Assembly (NCBI GenBank): GCA_028877215.1
Contig: JAPPFJ010000008.1
Location: forward strand, 186,001 to 250,000
Length of the DNA stretch: 64,000 nucleotides
Reading direction: 5' to 3'
From: Gemmatimonadota bacterium
GTDB lineage: Bacteria; Latescibacterota; UBA2968; GCA-2709665
Below the pieces are notes generated by a model. It saw nothing but the letters and a program-made list of their open reading frames with translations, had not been told where the DNA came from and made no database searches. Position 1 is the first letter of the stretch; each line of letters begins with the position of its first letter. This document shows, in pieces, positions 1-8,926 of this stretch. A program made the translations under genes and the position numbers.

Positions 1-89
1 GTCGGAATTTATAGAAATCACTGTTCGCTGTCAAGCTAATCATCACGAAAGCAGTCGACCGGAACGCGGCGTTCTTTACGGGAATAAGC

Positions 90-118
90 TTGACATTTAA
101 AGGTGATTTTTGTTTATT
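90..118 (+). promoter_or_regulatory. Sigma-70-type promoter for tRNA-Val
   Basis: TTGACA at 90-95 (perfect -35) is followed after 17 bases by TTTATT at 113-118 (4 of 6 matches to -10). Transcription would begin near 125, about 100 bases before the tRNA. The rest of 1-221 shows no gene. Confidence 0.5.
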
Positions 119-221
119 CAAAATCCTGAAAAACATCTGAATTCCGCGTATTGAAACGACGATTTCGCCTGATTCGAGGATAGGGAATACGCGTCACGTG
201 AACCGTCCGATACCTTCAGGT

Positions 222-298
222 GGGCGATTAGCTCAGATGGTTAGAGCGCTGGTTTCACATACCAGAGGTCACTGGTTCGAGTCCAGTATCGCCCACCA
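222..298 (+). tRNA. tRNA-Val (anticodon CAC)
   Basis: Full cloverleaf. The 7-bp acceptor GGGCGAT (222-228) pairs with ATCGCCC (288-294), followed by discriminator A and an encoded CCA (296-298). The anticodon stem CTGGT/ACCAG encloses loop TTCACAT, giving anticodon CAC, which reads the valine codon GUG. The T arm ACTGG-TTCGAGT-CCAGT is canonical. It is preceded by a sigma-70-type promoter and followed by a strong intrinsic terminator at 362-398. Confidence 0.97.
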
Positions 299-361
299 TA
301 TTCCGAAGCGTGAGGTGGCCTCGGCCTGTCCGCAGGTGGTCCGGGACGGCCGGCAAACGTC

Positions 362-398
362 AGGGTGCATCTATTAAACGGATGCGCCCTTCTTTTTT
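362..398 (+). terminator. Intrinsic terminator after tRNA-Val
   Basis: AGGGTGCATC (362-371) pairs with GATGCGCCCT (381-390), ten pairs including one G-T wobble, with a 9-base loop and the tail TCTTTTTT (391-398). It ends only 11 bases before the start codon of the next gene, whose Shine-Dalgarno GGAG follows directly, so read-through or attenuation may feed that gene. Confidence 0.8.
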
Positions 399-409
399 GG
401 AGAACGTGT

Positions 410-1123
410 ATGAAGGATAGTCTGCTAAAACTTTTGAACCTGCAGCGCATCGATACAGAACTGGACAAACTGAAACAGGTACAGGCGGATTATCCCGAAG
501 CCATTTCCGACCTGCGCGGTAAGCTTGAAACCGCGAAACAGGCAGTCGACGCCAAGAAGGAGCAGGCGTCCGACCTGGAAAAGACACGTCGTCAGTTGGA
601 GGGTGAGCTGGAGACCATACAGGCGGACCTGAAAAAACACCAGGACCGCCTCTACGAAGTCAAGACTAACCGCGAATACGACGCGCTGCAGATAGAGATC
701 GAGGTCCTTAGGAACCGGGCCGACGAGAACGAGACCATTATCCTCGAGGGCATTGAGCAACACGATGAACTGAAGACGATGCTGGAGGAAGAGGAACGCG
801 CGTACAAGGCGCTGGAAGCCGATTATCGGGGTCAGATTCAGGATCTGCAGAACCGGCTGGACCTGGTTGACGGCGAGGCCAGCGGCTGGCGTGAAGAACG
901 TTCGGTCGCCGAAGAACTGGTCGACAGACCCGTCCTGTCCAATTACGACCGCATCCGCCGCGTCGTTAAGGACGGCGTCGCCGTGGTGCCGATCGGAAAG
1001 GGGTCCTGCGGCGGATGTTTCAGGCAGCTGCCTCCCCAGCTGCGCGTGGAAGTCCGGCGCCAGGACCGGATCATCCGCTGCGAGAACTGCGGCCGGATCC
1101 TCGTGTGGAGGGAAGAAACCTGA
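410..1123 (+). CDS. Coiled-coil protein with C-terminal zinc ribbon (DUF164-type)
   Basis: 237 residues. Residues about 1-170 are heptad-rich and charged, predicted as long antiparallel coiled coil. The C-terminus carries two CxxC knuckles (CGGC and CENC about 20 residues apart) typical of the C4-type zinc-ribbon proteins formerly called DUF164. Members are proposed to bind nucleic acid or act as adaptors; no enzymatic activity is expected and the exact role is unknown. ATG 410 was chosen over an upstream in-frame ATG at 365, because 410 has GGAG seven bases upstream and the longer version would start inside the terminator stem. The stop is one base before the RNase HI-like gene, so the two are probably cotranscribed. 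Pairing of this family with an RNase H gene is recurrent in bacteria. Confidence 0.85.
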   Translation: MKDSLLKLLNLQRIDTELDKLKQVQADYPEAISDLRGKLETAKQAVDAKKEQASDLEKTRRQLEGELETIQADLKKHQDRLYEVKTNREYDALQIEIEVLRNRADENETIILEGIEQHDELKTMLEEEERAYKALEADYRGQIQDLQNRLDLVDGEASGWREERSVAEELVDRPVLSNYDRIRRVVKDGVAVVPIGKGSCGGCFRQLPPQLRVEVRRQDRIIRCENCGRILVWREET

Positions 1124-1124
1124 C

Positions 1125-1547
1125 ATGGCCGGCAACGAGACAATAGAAGTCTACGTCGACGGCGCTGCGAAGGGCAATCCCGGCCCGGCGGGCATTGGCG
1201 TGCGGTTGGAGCTCGAAGGCGTGGTTCTGTCTGAACATTCGGAATACATCGGCAACGCCACCAACAACGTCGCGGAATACAAGGCGCTCATCTACGGATT
1301 GGAAATTGCCCGGAGGTATCGCGTAACACGCGTCAACGCCATATCGGACAGCGAATTGCTGGTCCGGCAGTTGAACGGCGAATACAAGGTAAAGAACGAG
1401 AACCTGATTCCGTTGTATCGCGATGCACGTGAACTCGCCTGTACGTTTGAGGAATTCCGGATTCGGCATGTTTCGCGGACGGAAAACCAGCACGCGGACC
1501 GCCTTGCGAATCAGGGCATAAAGGACGGTTTGAAACGAAAATCCTGA
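1125..1547 (+). CDS. Ribonuclease HI family protein
   Basis: 140 residues, the compact RNase HI (RVT_3-type) fold. It cleaves the RNA strand of RNA-DNA hybrids using two metal ions. The four acidic ligands are visible: Asp in VYVDGAAKGNPGP near the N-terminus, Glu in NNVAEYKAL, Asp in ISDSELLVRQL, and Asp in ENQHADRLAN near the end. The basic handle region of E. coli RnhA is absent, as in the short reverse-transcriptase-like subfamily. ATG 1125 follows the previous stop by one base, which suggests translational coupling. The RNase P RNA lies downstream, making this a small RNA-processing neighbourhood. Confidence 0.9.
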   Translation: MAGNETIEVYVDGAAKGNPGPAGIGVRLELEGVVLSEHSEYIGNATNNVAEYKALIYGLEIARRYRVTRVNAISDSELLVRQLNGEYKVKNENLIPLYRDARELACTFEEFRIRHVSRTENQHADRLANQGIKDGLKRKS

Positions 1548-1572
1548 GCCGCCTGCGGTTTGGGATCCATAA

Positions 1573-1732
1573 CAGTCCGTTGGAAAAGTCGCTCTGCAGG
1601 CGAGGCCGAGCCATTGTGGCCGAAGACAAGGCGCACGACCGAGTCGAATCGGGAGATTCGGGGAGGAAGTGCAACGCAGTAATTCGGCCGCAAGAGCCGG
1701 CCGTAGCCCGGATGGAATTTTTCAACGGGCTG
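1573..1732 (+). repeat. MITE-like dispersed repeat, family 1, copy 1
   Basis: 160 bp beginning CAGTCCGTTGGAAAAG and ending TTTTTCAACGGGCTG, so the ends are near-inverted copies. It matches copies at 12631-12776 and 41272-41417 but is diverged and has a small insertion. It sits 9 bases before the first pairing base of RNase P RNA, so it replaces the usual upstream promoter region. Confidence 0.85.
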
Positions 1733-1741
1733 ATTATTCCA

Positions 1742-2134
1742 GGCAAGCGGGCCGGATGGCCGCGCCCCTGCCAGTCCGCTGGTATGGGCGAGGAAAGTCC
1801 GAGCTCCACAGGGCAGGATGCTGGGTAACTCCCAGGCGGGGCAACCCGAAGGAAAGTGCCACAGAGAACAGACCGCCAGCGGGCGAAACCACGGTTTCGT
1901 TGCGGGCAAGGGTGAAACGGCGGGGTAAGAGCCCACCGCGCTCCCGGAGACGGGAGCGGCACGGTAAACCCCATCCGGAGCAAGGCCAAATAGGAGCGGA
2001 GAGGCGGCCCGTCTCGCAATTACGCTCGGGTAGGCTGCGCAGAGGCGTCGGGCAACCGGCGTCCCAGATAAATGGCCATCCGTTCGGCGTGTATTGCGCC
2101 GGACGACAGAACTCGGCTTACAGGCCCGCTTGCC
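1742..2134 (+). ncRNA. rnpB: RNase P RNA (bacterial type A)
   Basis: The catalytic RNA of RNase P, which matures the 5' ends of tRNAs. Helix P1 is a perfect 12-bp pairing of GGCAAGCGGGCC (1742-1753) with GGCCCGCTTGCC (2123-2134). The CR-I block GAGGAAAGTCC follows near 1790. The run GAAAGTGCCACAGA and the block GGTAAACCCCATCCGGAGC lie in the expected order, and the 3' CR-V-like segment precedes P1. Length is about 393 bases, normal for type A. The mature ends may extend a few bases beyond P1. The downstream pyrF start lies only 30 bases after P1. Confidence 0.95.
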
Positions 2135-2163
2135 TGAACTACAGTCCCGTCCAGGAGCGACGG

Positions 2164-2988
2164 TTGAGTTTTCTGGAGAAATATCGCAGCGCCGCAGACT
2201 CCCGGAAGAGCCTGGTCTGCGTCGGCCTGGATCCCGACCCTGAGCGCCTTCCCGATCACCTCAGAGGCACGGCGGACCCGGTTTCGTCCTTTCTCACGGA
2301 GGTCGTCGCGGCCACCTGCGACCTTGTCTGCGCCTACAAACCCAACTTTGCATTTTTCGGCGCGATGGGTGTGGCCGGATGGCGGAGGCTGGAGGACGTC
2401 CTCAGCGCCATTCCCGGCTCTACGCCGGTTGTGCTCGACTTCAAAGCCAATGACATCGGAAACAGCGCCCGCCGTTACGCGCAGATGGCGTATGAAGCGC
2501 TGGGCGTAGACGCGGTCACCGTGAACCCGCTCATGGGCTCCGACTCGGTGGCCCCTTTTCTCGAATACCCGGACGGCTGCGCATTCCTGCTCTGCCTGAC
2601 GTCCAACCCCGGCTCGGCGGACTTCCAGCGGCTTTCCACGCAGGACGGTCCACTCTATCAGCACGTTGCGAGGAAGGCGCTCGAGTGGTCCCGTACAGGT
2701 CCCTGCGGCCTCGTGGTCGGCGCAACTCACGCTCGCGAGCTCGCCACCGTACGGAGAATCGCGCCGGGACTTCCTTTCCTGGTTCCCGGCGTCGGCGCCC
2801 AGATGGGCGATCCCGGCGAAGTGGTCAGGTGCGGCTCGGACAGGAACGGCGGGGGCCTGCTTGTCAATGTTTCCAGGAGCGTACTCTACGCCTCTTCGGG
2901 GCGGGACTTCGCCGGGGCCGCGCGGTGCGCCGCCGAATCGCTTCGCGCCAAACTGGAACGGGAGCGGGCCTCGTCGTTGAGCCCATAG
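2164..2988 (+). CDS. pyrF: Orotidine 5'-phosphate decarboxylase (type 2)
   Basis: 274 residues. It converts OMP to UMP in the last step of de novo pyrimidine synthesis. The N-terminal VGLDPDP motif and the catalytic Lys-x-x-Asp (K94, D97 in LDFKANDIGNSA) mark the type 2 subfamily, whose members are about 270-280 residues. The phosphate-gripping glycines lie in VPGVGAQMGD. The start is TTG 2164, supported by AGGAG six bases upstream. The reading frame stays open far upstream, but that part is the RNase P RNA and is not coding. No other pyr gene is nearby. Confidence 0.93.
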   Translation: MSFLEKYRSAADSRKSLVCVGLDPDPERLPDHLRGTADPVSSFLTEVVAATCDLVCAYKPNFAFFGAMGVAGWRRLEDVLSAIPGSTPVVLDFKANDIGNSARRYAQMAYEALGVDAVTVNPLMGSDSVAPFLEYPDGCAFLLCLTSNPGSADFQRLSTQDGPLYQHVARKALEWSRTGPCGLVVGATHARELATVRRIAPGLPFLVPGVGAQMGDPGEVVRCGSDRNGGGLLVNVSRSVLYASSGRDFAGAARCAAESLRAKLERERASSLSP

Positions 2989-3022
2989 TTCGAAAACGGC
3001 TTCGATTTCAGGAGACAACGTC

Positions 3023-3838
3023 ATGGAACCCCTGAAACTGACCGAGGAACAGAAACAGCAGTGGGCGATTGACGGGTTTATTCTGCTCAAGGGCGTCCTC
3101 TCCGCCGAGGAGTCCGGAAATCTCAGGCGCGAGGTGGACCGGCTGCACAGGAGGTTTGTCCTCAATAAGGCCGGCGCAGACCCGAAATCCGGCCTGGACC
3201 GAAGAAACATCCTTCCGGATGGCGACGCTTTCATCCATCTGATGGACCATCCCGCCGCATTTGACGTCATTCTGGAACTGATGGGACCGTATATCCAGCT
3301 GAGTATGGCCGAGGCCGTTGTGCGTCCGCCCAACCCGGGTTATAAGGGCTTTATCCATACGGACGGCGGCCAGGCCCTGCGGCACATCCGCGTGACCGAA
3401 ACGAGTTGGCCGCTTCAGATCAAAATACAGTATTTTCTCACGGACGTCAGGAAGCCCGACCGCGGCAATTTCACCGTTTTCCCCGGCAGCCACCTGCGGC
3501 CCTATCCTGAGGGGGACATGTCTATAACGGCGCAGACGCCGGGTGCGGTGCAACTTTGCGCGGAAGCCGGAGACGCCGCGGTCTTTTCCCATGCACTCTG
3601 GCACGGCGTTTCCCCCAACCTGTCCGGACGGTCCCGGAAGACCCTCATCTATTGCTACAGCCAGCAGTGTTTCCGTACCTTTGACTTTAACGGCCACACA
3701 CGGGAAGTTCTGGCGAAATGTACGCCCAGACAACGCCGTCTGCTGGGGGACCTGGGCGGAGACTGGCGCCCGGGTGCGTACTTCTACAGTCCGGAAGACC
3801 AGGTTGAGATCATCGAACAGAGGTCCGAAGTCGCCTGA
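3023..3838 (+). CDS. Phytanoyl-CoA dioxygenase (PhyH) family protein
   Basis: 271 residues, a double-stranded beta-helix Fe(II)/2-oxoglutarate-dependent oxygenase. The iron facial triad is visible: H112 and D114 in FIHTDGG and H194 in ALWHGVSPN, with a basic SGRSRK segment after it as the likely 2-oxoglutarate carboxylate contact. The central FPGSHL motif is characteristic. No signal peptide, so cytoplasmic. Natural substrates of bacterial PhyH proteins are diverse and cannot be read from sequence. It sits alone between pyrF and an ABC-F gene. Confidence 0.9.
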   Translation: MEPLKLTEEQKQQWAIDGFILLKGVLSAEESGNLRREVDRLHRRFVLNKAGADPKSGLDRRNILPDGDAFIHLMDHPAAFDVILELMGPYIQLSMAEAVVRPPNPGYKGFIHTDGGQALRHIRVTETSWPLQIKIQYFLTDVRKPDRGNFTVFPGSHLRPYPEGDMSITAQTPGAVQLCAEAGDAAVFSHALWHGVSPNLSGRSRKTLIYCYSQQCFRTFDFNGHTREVLAKCTPRQRRLLGDLGGDWRPGAYFYSPEDQVEIIEQRSEVA

Positions 3839-4030
3839 ACGTCACTCCTCGCACGCGCGTTCCGAATCCGCGCCGTCGCCCGCCCGCCTCGTTCCGCCGT
3901 CTCCACTACAAAGCCTGTCTTCAGCAGTGCCCCTGTCCGCAGATTTCGCGGCGGGATTTCGGTACCTCGGGCCAGGCGAGGCAGTGTCTTCACGCCATCC
4001 GTAAACGTCAGCCTGCGGGGAAGAACAGAA

Positions 4031-5935
4031 ATGCCGCTGGTTCAACTCGAAAACGTCCACAAGGCCTATGGGGCCAACACGGTGCTGAGCGGTCTGACGT
4101 GGAAGATCGAAGCGGGCACCCGCGTCGGACTGGTCGGGCGAAACGGATGCGGAAAGACGACGCTCTTCCACCTCGTGACGGGGCGGCTGCACCCGGACCG
4201 AGGACGGATTCACAAACGACGGAATCTGAACGTGGGATACCTTGCGCAGGATCCCGAATTGGAGGAAGGGTCCGTTGTTCTTGCCACCGTACTCGACGCG
4301 TTTTCCGATCTGCTGGACCTGCAGCGACGGATGGGCGTGTTGGAAGACCGCCTGGCCGAAGGCCAGGAACAACCCGGCCTCCTGGAAGAATACGGTCGCC
4401 TTCAGCACAGCTACGAAGCCCGCCGCGGCTACGATGTCGAGGCCCGCGCAAAAGCCATCCTCCACGGGCTGGGTTTCGCCCGGACGGATTTCGAGACCCC
4501 GGTTTCGCTGCTCAGCGGCGGCCAGAAGAACCGCCTCGCGCTCGCGCGCCTGCTGGTACGGGAACCCCACCTGCTTCTTCTGGACGAACCCACCAATCAC
4601 CTGGACCTCGAGGCCATCGAATGGCTGGAAGGTTTCCTGCCTGCATTCGACGGCGCGTACGTGGTCGTTTCCCACGACCGGTATTTTCTGGACCGCACCA
4701 TCGACCGCATCGTCGAACTCGAGAACGGAGACCTTGCCGCGTACGCGGGCAATTACAGCTTCTATGCCGCCGAACGGCAGGAACGCATGGTGAGGCGTTT
4801 CAAGGCCTATGAGCGCCAGCAGGAACACATCCGAAGGACCGAAGAATTTATCAGGCGCAATATTGCAGGCCAGAAGACCAAACAGGCCCAGAGCCGGAGA
4901 AAAGCCCTCGAGAAACTCGAAAAACTCGACCGTCCGATGCGCGACGAAGAGTTCCGGCTGGAATTTGCGGCCGGCGCAAGGGGCGGAAATCGGGTTGCGG
5001 AGCTCGAACGGACATCGAAAGCCTATGGAGAGACGGTCCTCTTTCGGAATCTGGACCTGCTTGTTCGACGGGGCGACCGTCTGGGCATCATCGGACCGAA
5101 CGGTTCGGGCAAATCCACGCTGCTGAAGCTGCTCGCCGGCCGCATAGCGGCCGATAGCGGGATCATCAGGACCGGTTCGAACATTCAGGTGGGGTATTAC
5201 GACCAGCACAGGGAGGAACTTGATCCGGGTCATACGTTGCAGGAGGAAATCTGGGCGGTCACCCCGGACGCGCCGGCGGGGGAAATCCGCGACGTTCTGG
5301 GCGCCTTTCTCTTTTCGGGTGACGACGTCGAGCGCAAAGTCGGCAGCCTCAGCGGAGGAGAAAAGAGCAGGGTGGCCCTGGCCAGGCTCATGAGGTCCGA
5401 AACCAATCTCCTGGTCCTGGACGAACCCACCAATCACCTGGACATACCTTCCCGGGACGTTCTGGAGGATGCCCTGAAAGCGTACGAGGGCACGCTCATC
5501 GCCGTCTCTCACGATCGCTACTTCCTGAACCTGCTGGTGGACCGACTGCTCGTTCTCGGGAATGGGGAGTGGGAGCTTGTGGAGGGCAACTACGACGCCT
5601 GGCAGCGCCAGCGTGGACAGCAAGAGGACACTCCCGCTGCGCGCTCACCCAGAAATCCAGCGCGGAAAGCCGAGTACGAACGGACCCGCGCCGACCGCAG
5701 GGCCCGGGACAGGCGTCAGCGGCGGCTGGAGGCCATCGAAGAAGAGATCCAGAACCTGGAGGCGGAACTCGAGCGGCTGGACGGGCAACTTGCGCTGGAC
5801 GACCGTGCGTCGGATTGGGAGCACCTGCAGTCGGTCACCGAGGAACGAAGGCGGATTCAGGCCCGGATCGAGGAACGCATCGCGGCGTGGGAAACGATCG
5901 AGACGACGGTAGCGGAGGGCGGGGAAGTGATATGA
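4031..5935 (+). CDS. ABC-F family ATPase (Uup-like)
   Basis: 634 residues, with two ABC ATPase domains and no membrane segments. ABC-F proteins act on ribosomes or, for Uup, in genome stability, rather than in transport. Walker A motifs are GRNGCGKTT (36-44) and GPNGSGKST. Signature motifs LSGGQKNR and LSGGEKSR and two Walker B LLLDEPTNHLD-like segments are intact. The linker (about 255-305) is the charged helical ABC-F hairpin. Beyond residue 545 a basic, glutamate-rich coiled coil resembles the Uup C-terminal DNA-binding domain. Its TGA overlaps the ATG of the next gene (ATGA), so the two are coupled. Confidence 0.92.
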   Translation: MPLVQLENVHKAYGANTVLSGLTWKIEAGTRVGLVGRNGCGKTTLFHLVTGRLHPDRGRIHKRRNLNVGYLAQDPELEEGSVVLATVLDAFSDLLDLQRRMGVLEDRLAEGQEQPGLLEEYGRLQHSYEARRGYDVEARAKAILHGLGFARTDFETPVSLLSGGQKNRLALARLLVREPHLLLLDEPTNHLDLEAIEWLEGFLPAFDGAYVVVSHDRYFLDRTIDRIVELENGDLAAYAGNYSFYAAERQERMVRRFKAYERQQEHIRRTEEFIRRNIAGQKTKQAQSRRKALEKLEKLDRPMRDEEFRLEFAAGARGGNRVAELERTSKAYGETVLFRNLDLLVRRGDRLGIIGPNGSGKSTLLKLLAGRIAADSGIIRTGSNIQVGYYDQHREELDPGHTLQEEIWAVTPDAPAGEIRDVLGAFLFSGDDVERKVGSLSGGEKSRVALARLMRSETNLLVLDEPTNHLDIPSRDVLEDALKAYEGTLIAVSHDRYFLNLLVDRLLVLGNGEWELVEGNYDAWQRQRGQQEDTPAARSPRNPARKAEYERTRADRRARDRRQRRLEAIEEEIQNLEAELERLDGQLALDDRASDWEHLQSVTEERRRIQARIEERIAAWETIETTVAEGGEVI

Positions 5936-7974
5936 GTTTCGACAGATCGCTGATGGCGCCCGCGGAATTCGAGTTCGTGGTTCTGGGCGATACCCACTAC
6001 ATGCTCGATCCCGGCGGCCAGGCGGTGGAATTCGAGTCGCGTCGCAAGCAGACGGCCAGATCGGACGCGGCCCTCAGTCTGGCGGCCTCACTGAGCCCGG
6101 ACTTCGTCGTGCACATGGGCGACCTGGTGCAGGAGTACCCCGAGTCCCGGCGCCACCGGGAGGCGATCGACGAGGCGAGGGCGCAGCTGGACCGCATGAA
6201 CGTGGAAGTGTTCCACGTTGCCGGCAACCACGACGTGGGCGACAAACCCGATCCCACAATGCCCACCCGGCCCGTCACGGCCGAGTCCCTGAAGCGGTAT
6301 CAGACCCGTTTCGGGCCGTCCTGGTACAGCTTCGACCGCCGGGGGTGTCACTTCATCGTGATCAACTCCCAGATTCTCAACACCCACCTTCCGGAATCCG
6401 GGTCTCAGCGGGACTGGCTTGAAGGGGACCTGAAAACCCATGGGCAGGATCGCGTTTTTCTCTTTCTCCACCTGCCGCCGTTTCTGGAACACCCGGACGA
6501 ACCCCACCTCGGCAACTACGACAATATCGGCCAGCCCGACAGGCGCTGGATACTCGACCTGATCCACCGAAACCGGGTCGAAGTCGTCTGCGCCGCGCAC
6601 GTCCACTTCGCGTTTCTGAACCGGGTCGGGTCAACTCGAATATACAACGTTCCATCGCCCTCCTTCGTGCGCCCCGGCTTCAGCCACCTGTTTACCGGTC
6701 CGTCTCCGCCGGAGCAGGGCAGGGACGACGCGCCCAAACTCGGCTTCTATCTGTTCCGCGTCTTTCGAGACCGGACCGACGTACACTTCATCCGGACCGG
6801 CGGCGCGGTTGTTCCGGAAGAAGAGGCGGACGACGCCCCGATCCGCCTGCTCACCCGGACTTCCCCGGCTTTGTCAGCTTCTCCTCTGGGGCTGACCCTG
6901 CTGCATCCCCTCGCAACCCGTGCGGAGATTCCGATCGCGTTTCCAAGTGTCGTCAGGCAGCGCGTGCGAAACGACTATCCGCTGCTTGCCTGCGTGGACT
7001 TGGGCGCGGCCGCCATCCGATTCCCGGTCGAAGACCTTGACGACCCCTTTCAGCGGGAGCGACTCCGGATCCTTCGCGACGACGGTTTGAGGCTCACCGC
7101 GATGGCGTCGGTGTCGGCCTCGGCGGAGATTCGGGCGTACGTCCGCCGGCACTCGGACATCGTCGACATCTGGGAGGTCCAGTTTCCCGGTACACAACTA
7201 CCGTCACGGGATCTCATCGGCGCGCTCGCGTGTACCGGCAGCGAATCCTCCACGGCTTTCGCGCTTGCACCCATCCTGCCTGGAGAAATCCGTCCCGGAA
7301 AACAGCACCCGCGCACCCGAATCGGATATGTCCCCGGGGAATTGCGGGAACTGAACCGCTTCCTGGCGGGACGGGGCGTTTCCGTCGACGGGGTCCTGTG
7401 CCGTGTCGAGCAGAGCCCACCCTGGAATACGGTTCGAGAACTCCTGGATCTGGGCACACTCAGCCACGTCGGCGCCGTGGACCTTGCGGTGACGTTCACG
7501 TCTCGCGACGACGTGTACAACGCCAATACCGCCGCGGAAACCCTGTTTGGCGCCGTCCTGTTACCCGGCGGCAGAATCTACTTCGAGCCGTTCGTCGATC
7601 TGGACCGGACGCTTGACGTGGCACACGGTCTCCTGGACACGTCCAGCAACCCTCGTCCGCCCTTTCACGTGTTGCGGACGCTGAATACGGTACTCTTTCA
7701 CGAGCGGATTTCCCGTCCGAAACCGGGAGAACTGGAACTGCGCGGGGCCGAGATCCGGACCCTCACCGGCGCGGCCGGCTTTCATGCGCTGATTACTTCG
7801 TGCGCCGTCGAGTTGCCGGACCTTCACGGACTCACGTTTCCCGGGATCTCGCCCGGCGCTCCGTTCCGTCTCTACCGCCTCGCCGACGGCGTCGTTCAGA
7901 ATGGTTCGCTCGAGCGCCTCATCCGGTCCGCGACAGGTCTGTCGCCTCCGGTTCTCCTGACATCCGGCTGCTGA
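5932..7974 (+). CDS. Metallophosphoesterase with large unassigned C-terminal region
   Basis: 680 residues. Residues about 15-270 form a calcineurin-like phosphoesterase: the metal-binding series reads LGDTHY (GDxH), HMGDLVQ (GD), AGNHDVG (GNHD), a later H in FLHLPPF, and AAHVHF (GHxH-like, with Ala for Gly). Substrate could be a phosphomonoester, diester or nucleotide. Residues about 290-680 match no family I recognise. They have repeated hydrophobic strand and helix segments, including GVSVDGVLCRVEQ and GTLSHVGAVDLAVTF, that could be a TIM-barrel-like half. No signal peptide. It overlaps the ABC-F stop by four bases, so the two are one transcription unit. Confidence 0.85.
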   Translation: MSFDRSLMAPAEFEFVVLGDTHYMLDPGGQAVEFESRRKQTARSDAALSLAASLSPDFVVHMGDLVQEYPESRRHREAIDEARAQLDRMNVEVFHVAGNHDVGDKPDPTMPTRPVTAESLKRYQTRFGPSWYSFDRRGCHFIVINSQILNTHLPESGSQRDWLEGDLKTHGQDRVFLFLHLPPFLEHPDEPHLGNYDNIGQPDRRWILDLIHRNRVEVVCAAHVHFAFLNRVGSTRIYNVPSPSFVRPGFSHLFTGPSPPEQGRDDAPKLGFYLFRVFRDRTDVHFIRTGGAVVPEEEADDAPIRLLTRTSPALSASPLGLTLLHPLATRAEIPIAFPSVVRQRVRNDYPLLACVDLGAAAIRFPVEDLDDPFQRERLRILRDDGLRLTAMASVSASAEIRAYVRRHSDIVDIWEVQFPGTQLPSRDLIGALACTGSESSTAFALAPILPGEIRPGKQHPRTRIGYVPGELRELNRFLAGRGVSVDGVLCRVEQSPPWNTVRELLDLGTLSHVGAVDLAVTFTSRDDVYNANTAAETLFGAVLLPGGRIYFEPFVDLDRTLDVAHGLLDTSSNPRPPFHVLRTLNTVLFHERISRPKPGELELRGAEIRTLTGAAGFHALITSCAVELPDLHGLTFPGISPGAPFRLYRLADGVVQNGSLERLIRSATGLSPPVLLTSGC

Positions 7975-8101
7975 ACTCCCGCCTGCAGGGTTGACATTTT
8001 CCGTCATTCTATGGATCTTTCTGGCGCAACGGCTCGGTACATTTCGGTTTTGCCTGAATCCCCGGTTTGCCGATCGATTCCAAAAAACGAGGACTCGCCA
8101 G

Positions 8102-8899
8102 ATGGTGAAAACGCTTCGTGTCTGCCTGGCTGCCCTGAAGCAGCGGCCCTCCGTTCCCGAAGGCGTCGAAAAGCTGATTTCGGTTCTCCTCGAATGCAGG
8201 GACAGGAAGGTGGATATCGTCTGCACGCCGGAGACTTACCTTCCGGGGCTCAGAGGCGCAACGTTCGATCTGCCGGATCCGGACCAGCCGGCAATGGAAC
8301 GGGCCCTGAAGGACCTTCGTGCGGCCTGCCGGGATACCGGCGTCGCCATCATCGCGGGCATGGAGTGGCAGTCCGAACTCGGCCTCGAAAACAGGGCCTT
8401 CGTCATCTCCCCCGCGGGCCGGGTGCTGGGCTACCAGACCAAGAACCAGATCACCCCGGGAGGAGAGTCGGAGAATTACGTGCCGGACGGCCGGAGAAGG
8501 GTGTTCACCGTAAAGGGCGTCAGGTTCGGAATTACGATCTGCCATGAGGGATGGCGCTATCCGGAGACCGTGCGGTGGCCGGCCGTTCGGGGCGCGCGGG
8601 TGGTCTTCCAGCCCCAGGTCACGGGTAGCGACGATGGGGGGCGGGAGCCCAGGGAGTGGGGCGAGTCCTTCTACGAGAAGGCCATGCAGTGCCGCGCCGG
8701 GGAGAACAATATCTACTTCGCCAGCGTCAACCAGGCCATGAAAGGTCAGAATTCAGCCACCAGCCTCATTGACCCGCAGGGCAATCTCATCGAACATATT
8801 CCCTGCGGTAAGGAAGACCTGCTCATCGCGGACCTGGACATCCAGCTGGCCACCCGGTTCTACACCAGACGGTACCGGTCTGAACTCTATCCTTCCTAG
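8102..8899 (+). CDS. Carbon-nitrogen hydrolase (nitrilase superfamily)
   Basis: 265 residues, the usual length. The Glu-Lys-Cys catalytic triad is intact: Glu in CTPETYLPG, Lys in GYQTKNQITPGG, Cys in GITICHEGWRYPE. Members hydrolyse amides or nitriles, for example omega-amides or N-carbamoyl compounds; the substrate is not predictable here. The family core VKTLRVCLAALKQ begins right at ATG 8102, preceded by a GAGGA-like ribosome site, so the 37 residues upstream in frame were excluded. Probably cytoplasmic. Confidence 0.88.
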   Translation: MVKTLRVCLAALKQRPSVPEGVEKLISVLLECRDRKVDIVCTPETYLPGLRGATFDLPDPDQPAMERALKDLRAACRDTGVAIIAGMEWQSELGLENRAFVISPAGRVLGYQTKNQITPGGESENYVPDGRRRVFTVKGVRFGITICHEGWRYPETVRWPAVRGARVVFQPQVTGSDDGGREPREWGESFYEKAMQCRAGENNIYFASVNQAMKGQNSATSLIDPQGNLIEHIPCGKEDLLIADLDIQLATRFYTRRYRSELYPS

Positions 8900-8926
8900 C
8901 CAGTGTTCTGTCCCGGAGGAAATTTG

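Noticed and set aside
1669-2163. Open frame continuous with pyrF upstream
   Set aside because: It runs through the RNase P RNA, which has conserved structure; pyrF begins at TTG 2164.
3842-5623. 593-residue open frame on the minus strand
   Set aside because: It is antisense to the ABC-F gene, which has intact Walker and signature motifs; GC-rich codon use leaves long shadow frames.
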